Shown: piece by piece, positions 1-5,716 of the stretch | Layout of the letters: every line of letters begins with the position of its first letter | Numbering within the stretch: the first letter of the stretch is position 1 | Virus record (IMG/VR): IMGVR_UViG_3300028156_000008 | Location: 1-20,173 of that record | Length of the DNA stretch: 20,173 bases | Strand: one strand, 5' to 3' | Source of the DNA: a virus | The notes under the pieces: generated by a model | Seen by the model: only the letters and a program-made list of their open reading frames with translations | Databases searched by the model: none | What the model was told of the DNA's origin: nothing | Position numbers and translations under genes: made by a program

Positions 1-35
1 CAAGCTAGTAGTTAATAAAATATAATGATAATATA

Positions 36-63
36 GGGGAAGTAGTTAATGCTTCCCCTTTTT
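36..63 (+). terminator. Intrinsic terminator at the left edge
   Basis: GGGGAAG (36-42) pairs perfectly with CTTCCCC (52-58) across a 9-base loop and is followed directly by five T (59-63). It would end transcription of a gene lying left of the window and insulates the small-gene operon starting at 77. Confidence 0.85.
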
Positions 64-76
64 AATACAAACAACT

Positions 77-262
77 ATGAACCAGCAAGAGAAATCGAAC
101 TCTGTTATAGAGCTAATGAAAAGTATGCAAGACTTACATGTTGAACAACTATTAACTATAACTAAGTTAGGAAGACTTGTCCAAGATTTAAGACATGAAA
201 TAGCCTTATTACGAGGTGTTATATCAGATTTAGGAGGCGATCCTAATATCAAATTCAAATAA
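77..262 (+). CDS. Small helical hypothetical protein (61 aa)
   Basis: I do not recognise this protein. It is 61 residues, polar, and looks almost entirely helical: residues 8-50 have a heptad-like spacing of Leu, Ile and Val (LMKSMQDLHVEQLL, then LVQDLRHEIALL), which suggests a short coiled coil and therefore a dimer or a partner protein. It is the first gene after the terminator at 36-63 and is preceded by an A-rich leader (AATACAAACAACT) typical of Bacteroidetes translation starts, with no Shine-Dalgarno. It sits 20 bases before the next gene, probably in the same transcript. A function cannot be given; an early phage host-interaction protein is one possibility. Confidence 0.7.
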   Translation: MNQQEKSNSVIELMKSMQDLHVEQLLTITKLGRLVQDLRHEIALLRGVISDLGGDPNIKFK

Positions 263-282
263 ACCATTTAAAATATACAATC

Positions 283-561
283 ATGAATTACGTAGTAATG
301 ACACATGGGAGAAAAGGAATGTTTCTATTCCTTGTTGACAGATCAAAGACTAAAAATCAATGGTGGAGTTATGATTGGACTGATGCAATGCAATTTCATA
401 AGGAAAGTGCTGCAAAAATACAAGCTGGTAAACTTCGATTTAAAGAACCAAAAGTAATTACTATTGACAGGGCAATTGAACTGTCAAAAGAAAATGATCG
501 TAATTACGATTATGAAGTATTAGAGCATCCATTTTCATCCGAAGCACTTGGTCAAGATTAA
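283..561 (+). CDS. Hypothetical protein (92 aa)
   Basis: Not recognised. The 92-residue product is soluble, with a beta-looking N-terminus (MNYVVMTHGRKGMFLFLVD), a Trp-rich stretch near residues 27-32 (QWWSYDW), a helical middle and an acidic C-terminus. There is no signal peptide or membrane segment. The start has the same ATACAATC-ATG type of leader seen in front of several other small genes here, which supports this ATG. It lies between two other short genes on the same strand with gaps of about 20 bases, so it is probably co-transcribed. Its job is unknown. Confidence 0.75.
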   Translation: MNYVVMTHGRKGMFLFLVDRSKTKNQWWSYDWTDAMQFHKESAAKIQAGKLRFKEPKVITIDRAIELSKENDRNYDYEVLEHPFSSEALGQD

Positions 562-578
562 TCTAAAAACACACAATT

Positions 579-839
579 ATGTACAACTTATTAATAAAAC
601 ACGCAAATAAAAGCAGTGTACTTTCAGAATTAAGAGCTAAAGCTATAGCTGTAAAGCTTAAAGATAAAATACCACATTTAAAGAAAGGCTATAGTGATAT
701 AGCTTACAGAAGCTACTGTAGTAGACTTTATAATTGGATAAAAAAGTTAGAAATAGCAATTATTGAACATAACAAACACAACAATGAAATTATCGAGCAA
801 GTCAAGAACACTCTGGATAGAATGGAAGCAGGACACTAA
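579..839 (+). CDS. Basic helical hypothetical protein (86 aa)
   Basis: Not recognised. The 86-residue product is Lys-rich and looks helical throughout, with a Tyr-rich centre (GYSDIAYRSYCSRLYNWIKK, residues 36-55) and a C-terminal amphipathic helix (about 56-83). The positive charge could reflect nucleic-acid binding, but no known motif is visible. The start follows the leader AAAACACACAATT-ATG. Its last 56 bases overlap the beginning of the next gene in another frame, which suggests translational coupling. Confidence 0.65.
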   Translation: MYNLLIKHANKSSVLSELRAKAIAVKLKDKIPHLKKGYSDIAYRSYCSRLYNWIKKLEIAIIEHNKHNNEIIEQVKNTLDRMEAGH

Positions 840-1035
840 ATTCCCTACAGAAAAGCATAAGAACATTAAAGATGTTGAAGCTGCTGTAGCAATAGTTGGT
901 ACCAGAAATGCAAGTAATATAGTTAATGCTATTTATTATAGTATAACTGGACCAGTATATATTATCAGAAAAGGTGTAATACAACTTCGTAGTAAAAAGA
1001 GAGAATTAGTTACACCAACAGGGAAGAAATATTAA
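784..1035 (+). CDS. Basic hypothetical protein (83 aa)
   Basis: Not recognised. I chose the ATG at 784 (MKLSSKSRTLWIEWKQ) because it gives the shorter overlap with the preceding gene (56 bases); the frame stays open to an ATG at 763. The product is strongly basic with a central Ala/Val-rich stretch (DVEAAVAIVGTRNASNIVNA) and a Lys/Arg-rich C-terminus (RKGVIQLRSKKRELVTPTGK), so binding to nucleic acid is possible. It is the last gene before the strong terminator at 1044-1109 and so probably closes the first small operon. Confidence 0.6.
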   Translation: MKLSSKSRTLWIEWKQDTKFPTEKHKNIKDVEAAVAIVGTRNASNIVNAIYYSITGPVYIIRKGVIQLRSKKRELVTPTGKKY

Positions 1036-1043
1036 CAATATAT

Positions 1044-1109
1044 GGGCTACTACTCACAATCTCCGTTGTTTTGGGTTTATTTATTTAAGCTAGAGTAGTA
1101 GTCCTTTTT
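1044..1109 (+). terminator. Strong intrinsic terminator with a long loop
   Basis: GGGCTACTACTC (1044-1055) pairs with GAGTAGTAGTCC (1093-1104) over 12 pairs with one G.U, followed by five T (1105-1109). The 37-base loop is unusually long and holds a small internal hairpin (ACAA 1056-1059 with TTGT at about 1066-1069). It ends the operon 77-1035. Confidence 0.85.
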
Positions 1110-1122
1110 AAAACATACAATT

Positions 1123-1458
1123 ATGAAAACAACAAAAGGAAAACTGCGTAATATTACAACTGGTATTATGCATACAGAAATTAAAGATGTTTATTTATTT
1201 TTTGAAGAGTATACTGGTGAAAAAGGTATAATGACACACCATCTATCTTCAGCAATTAAAGCTATTACTGATATTCTTAAAACTAAACTGTCAGATAAAT
1301 GGTTTACTAAAGAATGGATTAAAGAAGAGTTAGATGAAGTTATTGAAATACCTGATATAACAGAAGAAGAAAAAGCATCTTTTTGGAAACTATTTCAAGA
1401 ATATAATTCTGAAGTATGGAATACAATAAAAGATAAAAGTATTATTGTAAATATGTAA
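1123..1458 (+). CDS. Acidic helical hypothetical protein (111 aa)
   Basis: Not recognised. The product has 111 residues and is soluble and acidic, with predicted helices through residues 20-110 and a Glu-rich segment (EEWIKEEL-type sequence around 64-90). There is no membrane span, Cys cluster or known catalytic motif. It is the first gene after the terminator at 1044-1109, and its ATG follows the leader AAAACATACAATT, the clearest copy of the recurrent A-rich start context of this window. Three bases separate its stop from the next gene. Acidic small proteins in this position in phages are often host-modulating, but that is only a guess. Confidence 0.75.
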   Translation: MKTTKGKLRNITTGIMHTEIKDVYLFFEEYTGEKGIMTHHLSSAIKAITDILKTKLSDKWFTKEWIKEELDEVIEIPDITEEEKASFWKLFQEYNSEVWNTIKDKSIIVNM

Positions 1459-1461
1459 ATT

Positions 1462-1656
1462 ATGAAACCACAATTAACAAAAGAAGAGTTTAAATTACTA
1501 GCTCACAGAGCTGGTTTTGATCCTGAGTATGATGGAAGAACAAAAATCTTTCATCTACACCCTAAGAGTACTATTACTGAACATGATAGACCACTAATTG
1601 AAAGTATTATAACAACACACTCAATTGATTTCACTTTTAGATACGAAGAATCATGA
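1462..1656 (+). CDS. Small hypothetical protein (64 aa)
   Basis: Not recognised. The 64-residue product is rich in His and charged residues (FHLHPKSTITEHDRP in the middle) and has no membrane segment. The arrangement, an N-terminal helix (KEEFKLLAHRAGF) followed by beta-looking segments, could be a small alpha/beta fold. It starts 3 bases after the previous stop and ends with a 4-base ATGA overlap with the next gene, so the three genes 1123-1958 are almost surely translated from one mRNA. Confidence 0.7.
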   Translation: MKPQLTKEEFKLLAHRAGFDPEYDGRTKIFHLHPKSTITEHDRPLIESIITTHSIDFTFRYEES

Positions 1657-1958
1657 AAGTAATAGAGATAGCATTTATTATATTAGCTGTTATGGTATTA
1701 TCATACGGCTATGCAAAATGGAGACTTAATTATGTAGCTAGATGGAGAATGCATGCTGGTAAAGGTGATAGAGCTATATTCTATGGTACTTTTACTAATA
1801 AATTAGAACGCTATACAGTAACAATTGTAGAAAGACAAGAAGAAGATATATGTAAAGTAGAATTTAGTGAGTTCACCAGATCAACTAGTGAGATGTTTAA
1901 ATACACACCACCTACTTATATTCATATTAAACTACTAAGTCCTACTGGTTTTTACTAA
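1653..1958 (+). CDS. Membrane-anchored hypothetical protein (101 aa)
   Basis: Not recognised by family. Residues 5-21 (EIAFIILAVMVLSYGYA) form one clear N-terminal membrane segment, followed by a basic flank (KWRLNYVARWR) and a soluble, beta-looking domain of about 75 residues (FYGTFTNKLERYTVTIVERQ onward). By the positive-inside rule the soluble domain would be cytoplasmic. The start codon overlaps the stop of the preceding gene (ATGA), which fixes the start well. A membrane-linked early phage protein could act in superinfection exclusion, but the sequence alone does not show it. Confidence 0.75.
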   Translation: MKVIEIAFIILAVMVLSYGYAKWRLNYVARWRMHAGKGDRAIFYGTFTNKLERYTVTIVERQEEDICKVEFSEFTRSTSEMFKYTPPTYIHIKLLSPTGFY

Positions 1959-2028
1959 AAATCGTAATTCAGTCTCTATACTGTATTTTTCTTACAGATG
2001 ATACTGTACTCCATCTTTTTTGAGAAAA

Positions 2029-2074
2029 TGCAGCACAGTCCATCCCATGAGGTCATTTTTTCTGACACTCTGCA
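2029..2074 (+). other. Structured intergenic hairpin
   Basis: TGCA (2029-2032) pairs with TGCA (2071-2074), and inside it GAG-GTCA (2049-2055) pairs with TGAC-CTC (2063-2070, one bulged A) around a T-rich loop. It lies in the 157-base gap between genes ending at 1958 and starting at 2116. There is no T-run after the stem, so it is not a standard terminator; an mRNA leader element for the following gene is possible. Confidence 0.4.
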
Positions 2075-2115
2075 AAAGTTTCGAGTTATCGTTAATTTAA
2101 ACATTCAACATCATT

Positions 2116-2400
2116 ATGGAAAATAATGAACATACAACTGATGAAGTTAGAGTAGAAGATGAGTTTTTTCATTATCATGTTAAAAAAGCATGTAGAATAC
2201 ATCTCTTTTATTCTATTGTTATTGTACTAATAATATTAGGCTTTGTATTTGAAATAGCTGTAATATTTTCTAGTACACTAGTTACTGCACTAGGATTTAA
2301 TGTAAAAGTTATTACATTAAGTACAGTTGCTGTTATAATAGTACTTGGTATATTAAGTACTATATTAAATAAACGTATGAAGAAGTACACAAGGAGTTAA
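2116..2400 (+). CDS. Two-span membrane protein (94 aa)
   Basis: Not recognised by family. The product has an acidic N-terminus (residues 1-20), a short basic stretch (HVKKACR), a first membrane span at about 29-53 (a long Ile/Val/Leu run), a short loop, a second span at about 65-84 (VITLSTVAVIIVLGILSTIL) and a basic tail (NKRMKKYTRS). Both ends would lie in the cytoplasm. Two-span hydrophobic proteins of this size include holins and small inner-membrane effectors; holin is a weak possibility because no lysis gene is adjacent. A hairpin (2386-2409) covers its stop codon. Confidence 0.75.
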   Translation: MENNEHTTDEVRVEDEFFHYHVKKACRIHLFYSIVIVLIILGFVFEIAVIFSSTLVTALGFNVKVITLSTVAVIIVLGILSTILNKRMKKYTRS

Positions 2401-2409
2401 ACTTGTGTA
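2386..2409 (+). terminator. Hairpin over the stop codon, probable terminator
   Basis: TACACAAG (2386-2393) pairs perfectly with CTTGTGTA (2402-2409) around an 8-base loop that contains the stop codon of the membrane protein gene. The downstream sequence is AT-rich but has no clean T-run, so it may be an attenuator or an mRNA end stabiliser rather than a classical terminator. Confidence 0.45.
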
Positions 2410-2624
2410 TACTATTATAATTAATGTAACTGCGCGTCTTGTATAGGTTATATTATATTATAGTAGTTGAGAAATAGGTTGATATTACTTAATTGGTAGA
2501 GTTAGACGAATTCAATAGGTACTTATAGTATACTTCATTCGGATTATTACAGATATTGTACTCTTAGGAGTTAATATATCATACTTATGAACAGTTAGTA
2601 TAATTTGGTAAGGAATAAACCCCT

Positions 2625-2746
2625 GCAATCTAAAGAATTATCTTAAATGGTAACGTCAGCGTTGTGAATAATCTAATTGTCTACTGCATACAGAGCAATG
2701 CTCGCCTTGTCTAACGACTTAGATTTAGTAACGAGGTATGTACAGT
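2625..2746 (+). ncRNA. Candidate structured RNA of unknown class
   Basis: The 2401-2804 stretch has no convincing gene. Within it I find two adjacent folded domains. Domain 1: GCAAT (2625-2629) with ATTGT (2676-2680), ATTAT (2637-2641) with ATAAT (2668-2672), and an apical AACG/CGTT hairpin (2652-2663). Domain 2 is a three-way junction closed by CTG-CATA (2684-2690) with TATG-TA-CAG (2737-2745), holding a GAGC/GCTC hairpin (2693-2703) and CCTTG/CGAGG (2705-2736) capped by TCTAA/TTAGA (2710-2723). I cannot match this to tRNA, RNase P RNA, 6S RNA or a group I intron. Bases 2410-2624 show no clear feature. Confidence 0.4.
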
Positions 2747-2804
2747 TTCGATAGCTGTTATTAATCTATTTTTCTTTTTATTAGGAAATTTATAAAAAAT
2801 TCAC

Positions 2805-2812
2805 TATATTTG
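2805..2812 (+). promoter_or_regulatory. Bacteroidetes-type -7 promoter box
   Basis: TATATTTG matches the Bacteroidetes -7 consensus TAnnTTTG exactly. No TTTG-like -33 box is visible at the expected distance upstream (about 2780). Transcription would start near 2818-2820, at the foot of the hairpin that precedes the tmRNA, so this is the best candidate promoter for that RNA. Confidence 0.55.
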
Positions 2813-2819
2813 TAGCCAG

Positions 2820-2875
2820 CTGTCTTTAAAAAATGGACTAGGTTTTCAGTTGTGTGTTTACTAGTCTTTAGACAG
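2820..2875 (+). other. Leader hairpin in front of the tmRNA
   Basis: CTGTCT (2820-2825) pairs with AGACAG (2870-2875), and GACTAG (2836-2841) pairs with CTAGTC (2861-2866) around a 19-base loop. Outside it TGTAGCC (2811-2817) can pair with GGCTACA (2879-2885), although the first of these may lie upstream of the transcription start. It would form the 5' precursor segment that RNase P removes to make the mature tmRNA 5' end at 2889. Confidence 0.5.
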
Positions 2876-2888
2876 TTTGGCTACACAT

Positions 2889-3233
2889 GGGGTAGAAAGG
2901 TTTAGACAGGTTACAAGTAAGATTATAATGCAGGCCGTTAATCAGATTATAACGTTAAAGTATCTGGACAATTATAAATGGCAAGGTTATACCTCTCCAT
3001 GCTCCAGTGCAGCAAGTTAGACTTGCGGCATAAAGCTGAGTTTGTAGCATACTTAGAAACAGAAGCTACTAAACTTCAGGGTGTCCTACCGAAGTAAACA
3101 ATAGGAGTAGTTTTATTGATTTTTACAAAATCAGTTGGTGGATCGTTAACCCTTATACGGTTAGCCTCATAAAGCTTGTAAACATTATTTTAAGAAAGTA
3201 GTTTGCACCCGAGTTCGACTCTCGGCTACTCCA
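2889..3233 (+). ncRNA. ssrA: Transfer-messenger RNA (tmRNA), phage-encoded
   Basis: tmRNA frees stalled ribosomes: its tRNA-like part is charged with alanine and its mRNA-like part adds a degradation tag. Seen here: acceptor strands GGGGTAG (2889-2895) and CTACTCC (3226-3232) pair fully, with G3 opposite U, the AlaRS identity pair; discriminator A 3233; T arm CCGAG-TTCGACT-CTCGG (3209-3225); D-like segment GGTTTAGACAGG (2899-2910) resembling the GGATTCGACAG of bacterial tmRNA; helix 2 GTTACAAG (2910-2917) with CTTGTAAAC (3175-3183). Pseudoknot-type stems follow the tag region: AGTTTGTAGC (3039-3048) with 3065-3075, TGATTTT/AAAATCA (3117-3133), TAACC/GGTTA (3147-3163). At 345 nt the length is normal. 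CCA is not encoded. The tag frame is uncertain (see findings). Confidence 0.9.
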
Positions 3234-3277
3234 CAAAGTCATCTAATCAATAATAATCACTTTAAATTAAATGTAAA

Positions 3278-3442
3278 ATGGATCAAACAAATAAAAGTTG
3301 TAGTGCAAATACAGTTAAACAAATAGTTATGGAAACACAAGAAATTTTAAATGTAATTAGTAATCTCACCGGATTACTTAATATCGCTATCAGCACCAAT
3401 GATCATGAAATTATTGCAATAGTTAAAAGAAAAAATACTTAA
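3278..3442 (+). CDS. Small hypothetical protein (54 aa)
   Basis: Not recognised. A 54-residue product encoded just downstream of the tmRNA. Residues 11-45 look helical with a hydrophobic stripe (VKQIVMETQEILNVISNL), a pattern similar in character, though not clearly in sequence, to the 61-aa protein at 77-262; both could be small oligomerising helical proteins. There is one Cys and no membrane span. The ATG at 3278 follows an AT-rich leader. With such a short frame, confidence that it is expressed is moderate. Confidence 0.5.
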   Translation: MDQTNKSCSANTVKQIVMETQEILNVISNLTGLLNIAISTNDHEIIAIVKRKNT

Positions 3443-3496
3443 ATATGTTAATATGCTTTAAGTTCTCTGATATTTCGCTGGATAAAACAACATATT

Positions 3497-3733
3497 ATGA
3501 AAAAAGACAAGATATTAACAATAGAAAGTTCTTTTCTAATCCATATAGCAGATAAATGGATTACAGTAAAAGAGGCTGAACAGTATCTTAAAGATGTACA
3601 AAAAGCTATTCGTGATAATGAAGATAAAGACACATTCACATTTAATAATCAAGAGGTTGATAAACAGTATATGATCTATATTTGTATGTATATAGAAGAT
3701 AGACTAAAATTTCATTACAATAAATATGGGTAA
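3497..3733 (+). CDS. Hypothetical protein (78 aa)
   Basis: Not recognised. The 78-residue product is soluble and charged. It has a beta-looking start (MKKDKILTIESSFLIHIADK), a helical middle (VKEAEQYLKDVQKAIRDNED) and a Tyr/Met-rich C-terminus (YMIYICMYIEDRLKFHYNKYG). The ATG follows the leader AAAACAACATATT, typical of this window. Its last 8 bases overlap the start of the zinc-ribbon gene in another frame, which points to coupled translation of the two. Confidence 0.7.
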   Translation: MKKDKILTIESSFLIHIADKWITVKEAEQYLKDVQKAIRDNEDKDTFTFNNQEVDKQYMIYICMYIEDRLKFHYNKYG

Positions 3734-3905
3734 TCCGAAAGTAATCATAGTATGTACAACTTGTGGTAGTAGTGCTGTTACTAGAGAAGGAATACTAGTA
3801 TGGAATGTACCAAAGCAAGAATGGGAAATAGAATGTATGTTTATGGAATACTTTTGCCATAATTGTCAAAAAAATACAGGAATTAAAGAAAAATTTGTTA
3901 ATTAA
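3726..3905 (+). CDS. Small zinc-ribbon protein (59 aa)
   Basis: The 59-residue product carries two CxxC knuckles, CTTC (residues 10-13) and CHNC (44-47), separated by a beta-looking segment. This is the layout of a zinc ribbon binding one zinc ion; such domains bind nucleic acids or proteins, and no further function can be read. The ATG at 3726 overlaps the end of the preceding gene by 8 bases. The final codons (KEKFVN and TAA) lie within the left copy of the 21-bp direct repeat that brackets rtcB, so the right copy at 5101-5121 looks like a duplicate of the 3' end of this gene. Confidence 0.7.
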   Translation: MGNPKVIIVCTTCGSSAVTREGILVWNVPKQEWEIECMFMEYFCHNCQKNTGIKEKFVN

Positions 3906-3907
3906 TA
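3887..3907 (+). repeat. 21-bp direct repeat, left copy (flanks rtcB)
   Basis: These 21 bases, starting AGAAAAATTTGTTAATTAAT and ending in A, recur identically at 5101-5121. This copy encodes the last residues (EKFVN) and the stop of the zinc-ribbon gene and ends 17 bases before the rtcB start. The identity is direct; its origin by insertion of rtcB is inference. Confidence 0.85.
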
Positions 3908-3924
3908 AATTTAAAAAGAGAAAC

Positions 3925-5094
3925 ATGAAACAAGTAATAACAACAGAAAGAGTACCTATCAAGTTATGGCTTGATGATATTGAATCTGGAGCACTAGCAC
4001 AAGCAAAAAATACAGCTAATTTACCATTTACATTTAAACATGTAGCTATAATGCCAGATAGCCATCAAGGTTATGGTATGCCTATTGGTGGTGTATTAGC
4101 AACTAAAGGAGTTGTTATTCCTAATGCTGTTGGTGTTGATATTGGTTGTGGAATGTGTGCTGTTAGGACTTCTTTAATAAATATAAATAGAGAAGAGCTT
4201 AATTTAGTAAGAGAAGATATTAAAAAGCTTATTCCAGTAGGATTTGCGCACCGTTCAACTATACAGAATCAGGATTTAATGCCGGATTGGGAATATATAG
4301 ATGATAAAAGATGGATTGTATCTCAACAGTATGAAAAAGCATTATTCCAACTAGGTACACTTGGTGGAGGCAATCACTTTATTGAAATACAAAAAGATAG
4401 TAATGGCTATATATGGATTATGATACATTCTGGTAGTAGAAACATTGGATATAAAGTAGCTGCACATTACAACAAATTAGCTGAAGAACTAAATAGTTTT
4501 TGGTATTCGGAAGTGCAAAAGGATAAAGAATTAGCTTTTCTACCTACCAATTCTGATGCAGCTAAACACTATTTTAGAGAAATGCAGTTTTGTATTGATT
4601 TTGCTTTAGCTAATCGCACAGTTATAGTGAATGATATAAAGCAAATACTTACAAGTGCTTTTGACTACATTATATTCGATGATCCTATAAATATAGCACA
4701 TAACTATGCTAGATGGGAACATCATTTCAATAATAATGTAGTAGTACACAGAAAGGGTGCAACTTCTGCAAAGGAAGATGAATTAGGTATTATACCTGGT
4801 TCACAAGGAACCAAATCATATATTGTTAAAGGTTTAGGTAATACAGAATCATTTACATCATGCTCTCATGGAGCTGGTAGAGCTATGGGTAGAAATGAGG
4901 CTATTAAAAAGCTTGATTTAGCACATGAATTGCATATTCTAGATAGTCAGGATATACTTCATAGTATAACTACTACTAAAGATTTAGATGAAGCTTCTAG
5001 TGCTTATAAAGATATTGATGTAGTTATGGAAAATCAAAAAGATCTTGTAAAGATAGTAACAGAACTTACACCATTAGCTGTAATAAAAGGATAA
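3925..5094 (+). CDS. rtcB: RNA-splicing ligase RtcB
   Basis: RtcB joins RNA ends carrying 2',3'-cyclic or 3'-phosphate to 5'-OH ends using GTP and Mn, so it repairs cleaved tRNA or rRNA. Seen here: metal-ligand motif VDIGCGM (D72, C75), GGGNH (N150, H151), IHSGSR (H168), a further His in NIAHN (H259), HRKGA (H275), PGSQGTKS, and SHGAGRAM, whose H315 is the residue guanylylated in the family. All catalytic residues seem present; at 389 residues it is at the short end of the family. I chose ATG 3925 (MKQVITTERV); a TTG at 3895 lies in the repeat and is unlikely. It stands apart between two copies of a 21-bp repeat and 0.7 kb from a tmRNA, suggesting repair of RNA cut by host defences. Confidence 0.95.
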   Translation: MKQVITTERVPIKLWLDDIESGALAQAKNTANLPFTFKHVAIMPDSHQGYGMPIGGVLATKGVVIPNAVGVDIGCGMCAVRTSLININREELNLVREDIKKLIPVGFAHRSTIQNQDLMPDWEYIDDKRWIVSQQYEKALFQLGTLGGGNHFIEIQKDSNGYIWIMIHSGSRNIGYKVAAHYNKLAEELNSFWYSEVQKDKELAFLPTNSDAAKHYFREMQFCIDFALANRTVIVNDIKQILTSAFDYIIFDDPINIAHNYARWEHHFNNNVVVHRKGATSAKEDELGIIPGSQGTKSYIVKGLGNTESFTSCSHGAGRAMGRNEAIKKLDLAHELHILDSQDILHSITTTKDLDEASSAYKDIDVVMENQKDLVKIVTELTPLAVIKG

Positions 5095-5100
5095 CATTAT

Positions 5101-5121
5101 AGAAAAATTTGTTAATTAATA
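5101..5121 (+). repeat. 21-bp direct repeat, right copy
   Basis: Identical to 3887-3907. Here it is not part of a gene, yet it can still be read as GAA AAA TTT GTT AAT TAA, the end of the zinc-ribbon gene, 6 bases after the rtcB stop. It looks like a leftover gene end. Confidence 0.85.
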
Positions 5122-5136
5122 TTAAAATTAATGATT

Positions 5137-5439
5137 ATGACACAACAAGAAGAATTATTTTCCAATGCTACATTTGACGGCTCTAATTACATTCCCAGGT
5201 TTGATGATAAAAGATTACGTGGTCAATTAAAGCGTGTTTGGGATTGTATGAAAGATGAAAGATGGAGAACATTAGCAGAGATAGAAGTAATTACTAATGA
5301 TCCTCAAGCAAGTATATCTGCACAACTAAGACATTTACGTAAAGAGAGATTCGGCTCTCATTTTATTAACAAACGTTCTAGAGGAGCTAGAGAAAGTGGA
5401 CTCTTTGAGTATCAACTAGTAGTAAACAACACCGTATAA
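5137..5439 (+). CDS. Winged-helix DNA-binding protein (100 aa)
   Basis: The product looks like the small winged-helix proteins common in phage genomes: a helix VWDCMKDERWRTLAEIEV (about 36-53), a recognition-helix region PQASISAQLRHLRKERFG (about 57-74) and a basic beta wing (HFINKRSRGARESGLFEYQL, about 75-94). It should bind DNA, as a regulator or as part of a DNA-processing complex. I prefer the ATG at 5137; one at 5131 in frame would add only two residues. It follows rtcB by 42 bases that hold the right direct repeat. The precise target is unknown. Confidence 0.7.
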   Translation: MTQQEELFSNATFDGSNYIPRFDDKRLRGQLKRVWDCMKDERWRTLAEIEVITNDPQASISAQLRHLRKERFGSHFINKRSRGARESGLFEYQLVVNNTV

Positions 5440-5449
5440 TATTAACACT

Positions 5450-5716
5450 ATGTCACACGATAAATATAAAGATTTAATTCTATACTTAAATAGTAAAGGA
5501 TTTATAAAAATAGTAGGCTCAGTATCTAATAGAGATATAATTACATTAACATTTACAAGAGAAGGGGAAGGTCATATTGTAATTATGCACTATACTGAGG
5601 CAGAAAATGACAAATATGGTGCTCTTGTTTATAATACTGAAGCTCTTTTAACAACAGAGATTCTACCTACAGATAACTTTAATATATTTATGAAAAAATT
5701 AACATCATTAATATGA
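5450..5716 (+). CDS. Hypothetical protein (88 aa)
   Basis: Not recognised. The 88-residue product has alternating beta-like stretches (GFIKIVGSVSN, IITLTFTREGEGHIVIMHYT) and a helical C-terminus, consistent with a small alpha/beta domain. There is no signal peptide or Cys motif. It starts 10 bases after the winged-helix gene and its stop overlaps the next start (ATGA), so it belongs to the same operon. Confidence 0.7.
   Translation: MSHDKYKDLILYLNSKGFIKIVGSVSNRDIITLTFTREGEGHIVIMHYTEAENDKYGALVYNTEALLTTEILPTDNFNIFMKKLTSLI

Noticed and set aside
1-35. End of an upstream gene at the left edge
   Set aside because: Several frames reach a stop within 35 bases and none can be told from chance; only the terminator at 36-63 suggests a gene further left.
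1998-2126. 42-residue frame in the gap before the two-span membrane gene
   Set aside because: Short, no leader of the usual kind, overlaps the next start out of frame and covers a folded hairpin; composition gives no support for coding.
2489-2506. tRNA D-arm-like sequence (ACTTAATTGGTAGAGT)
   Set aside because: No acceptor stem, anticodon stem or T arm with TTCRANY loop can be built around it, so it is not a tRNA by itself.
3104-3233. A tRNA made of GGAGTAG (3104-3110) and the 3' half ending at 3233
   Set aside because: The acceptor would pair, but the inner 100 bases give no cloverleaf. The same 3' half pairs with GGGGTAG at 2889 in a full tmRNA layout, which explains the rest of the sequence better.
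3895-3924. TTG start for rtcB upstream of ATG 3925
   Set aside because: It lies inside the direct repeat and the end of the zinc-ribbon gene, and the added residues (LINKFKKRN) are not part of the RtcB family N-terminus.
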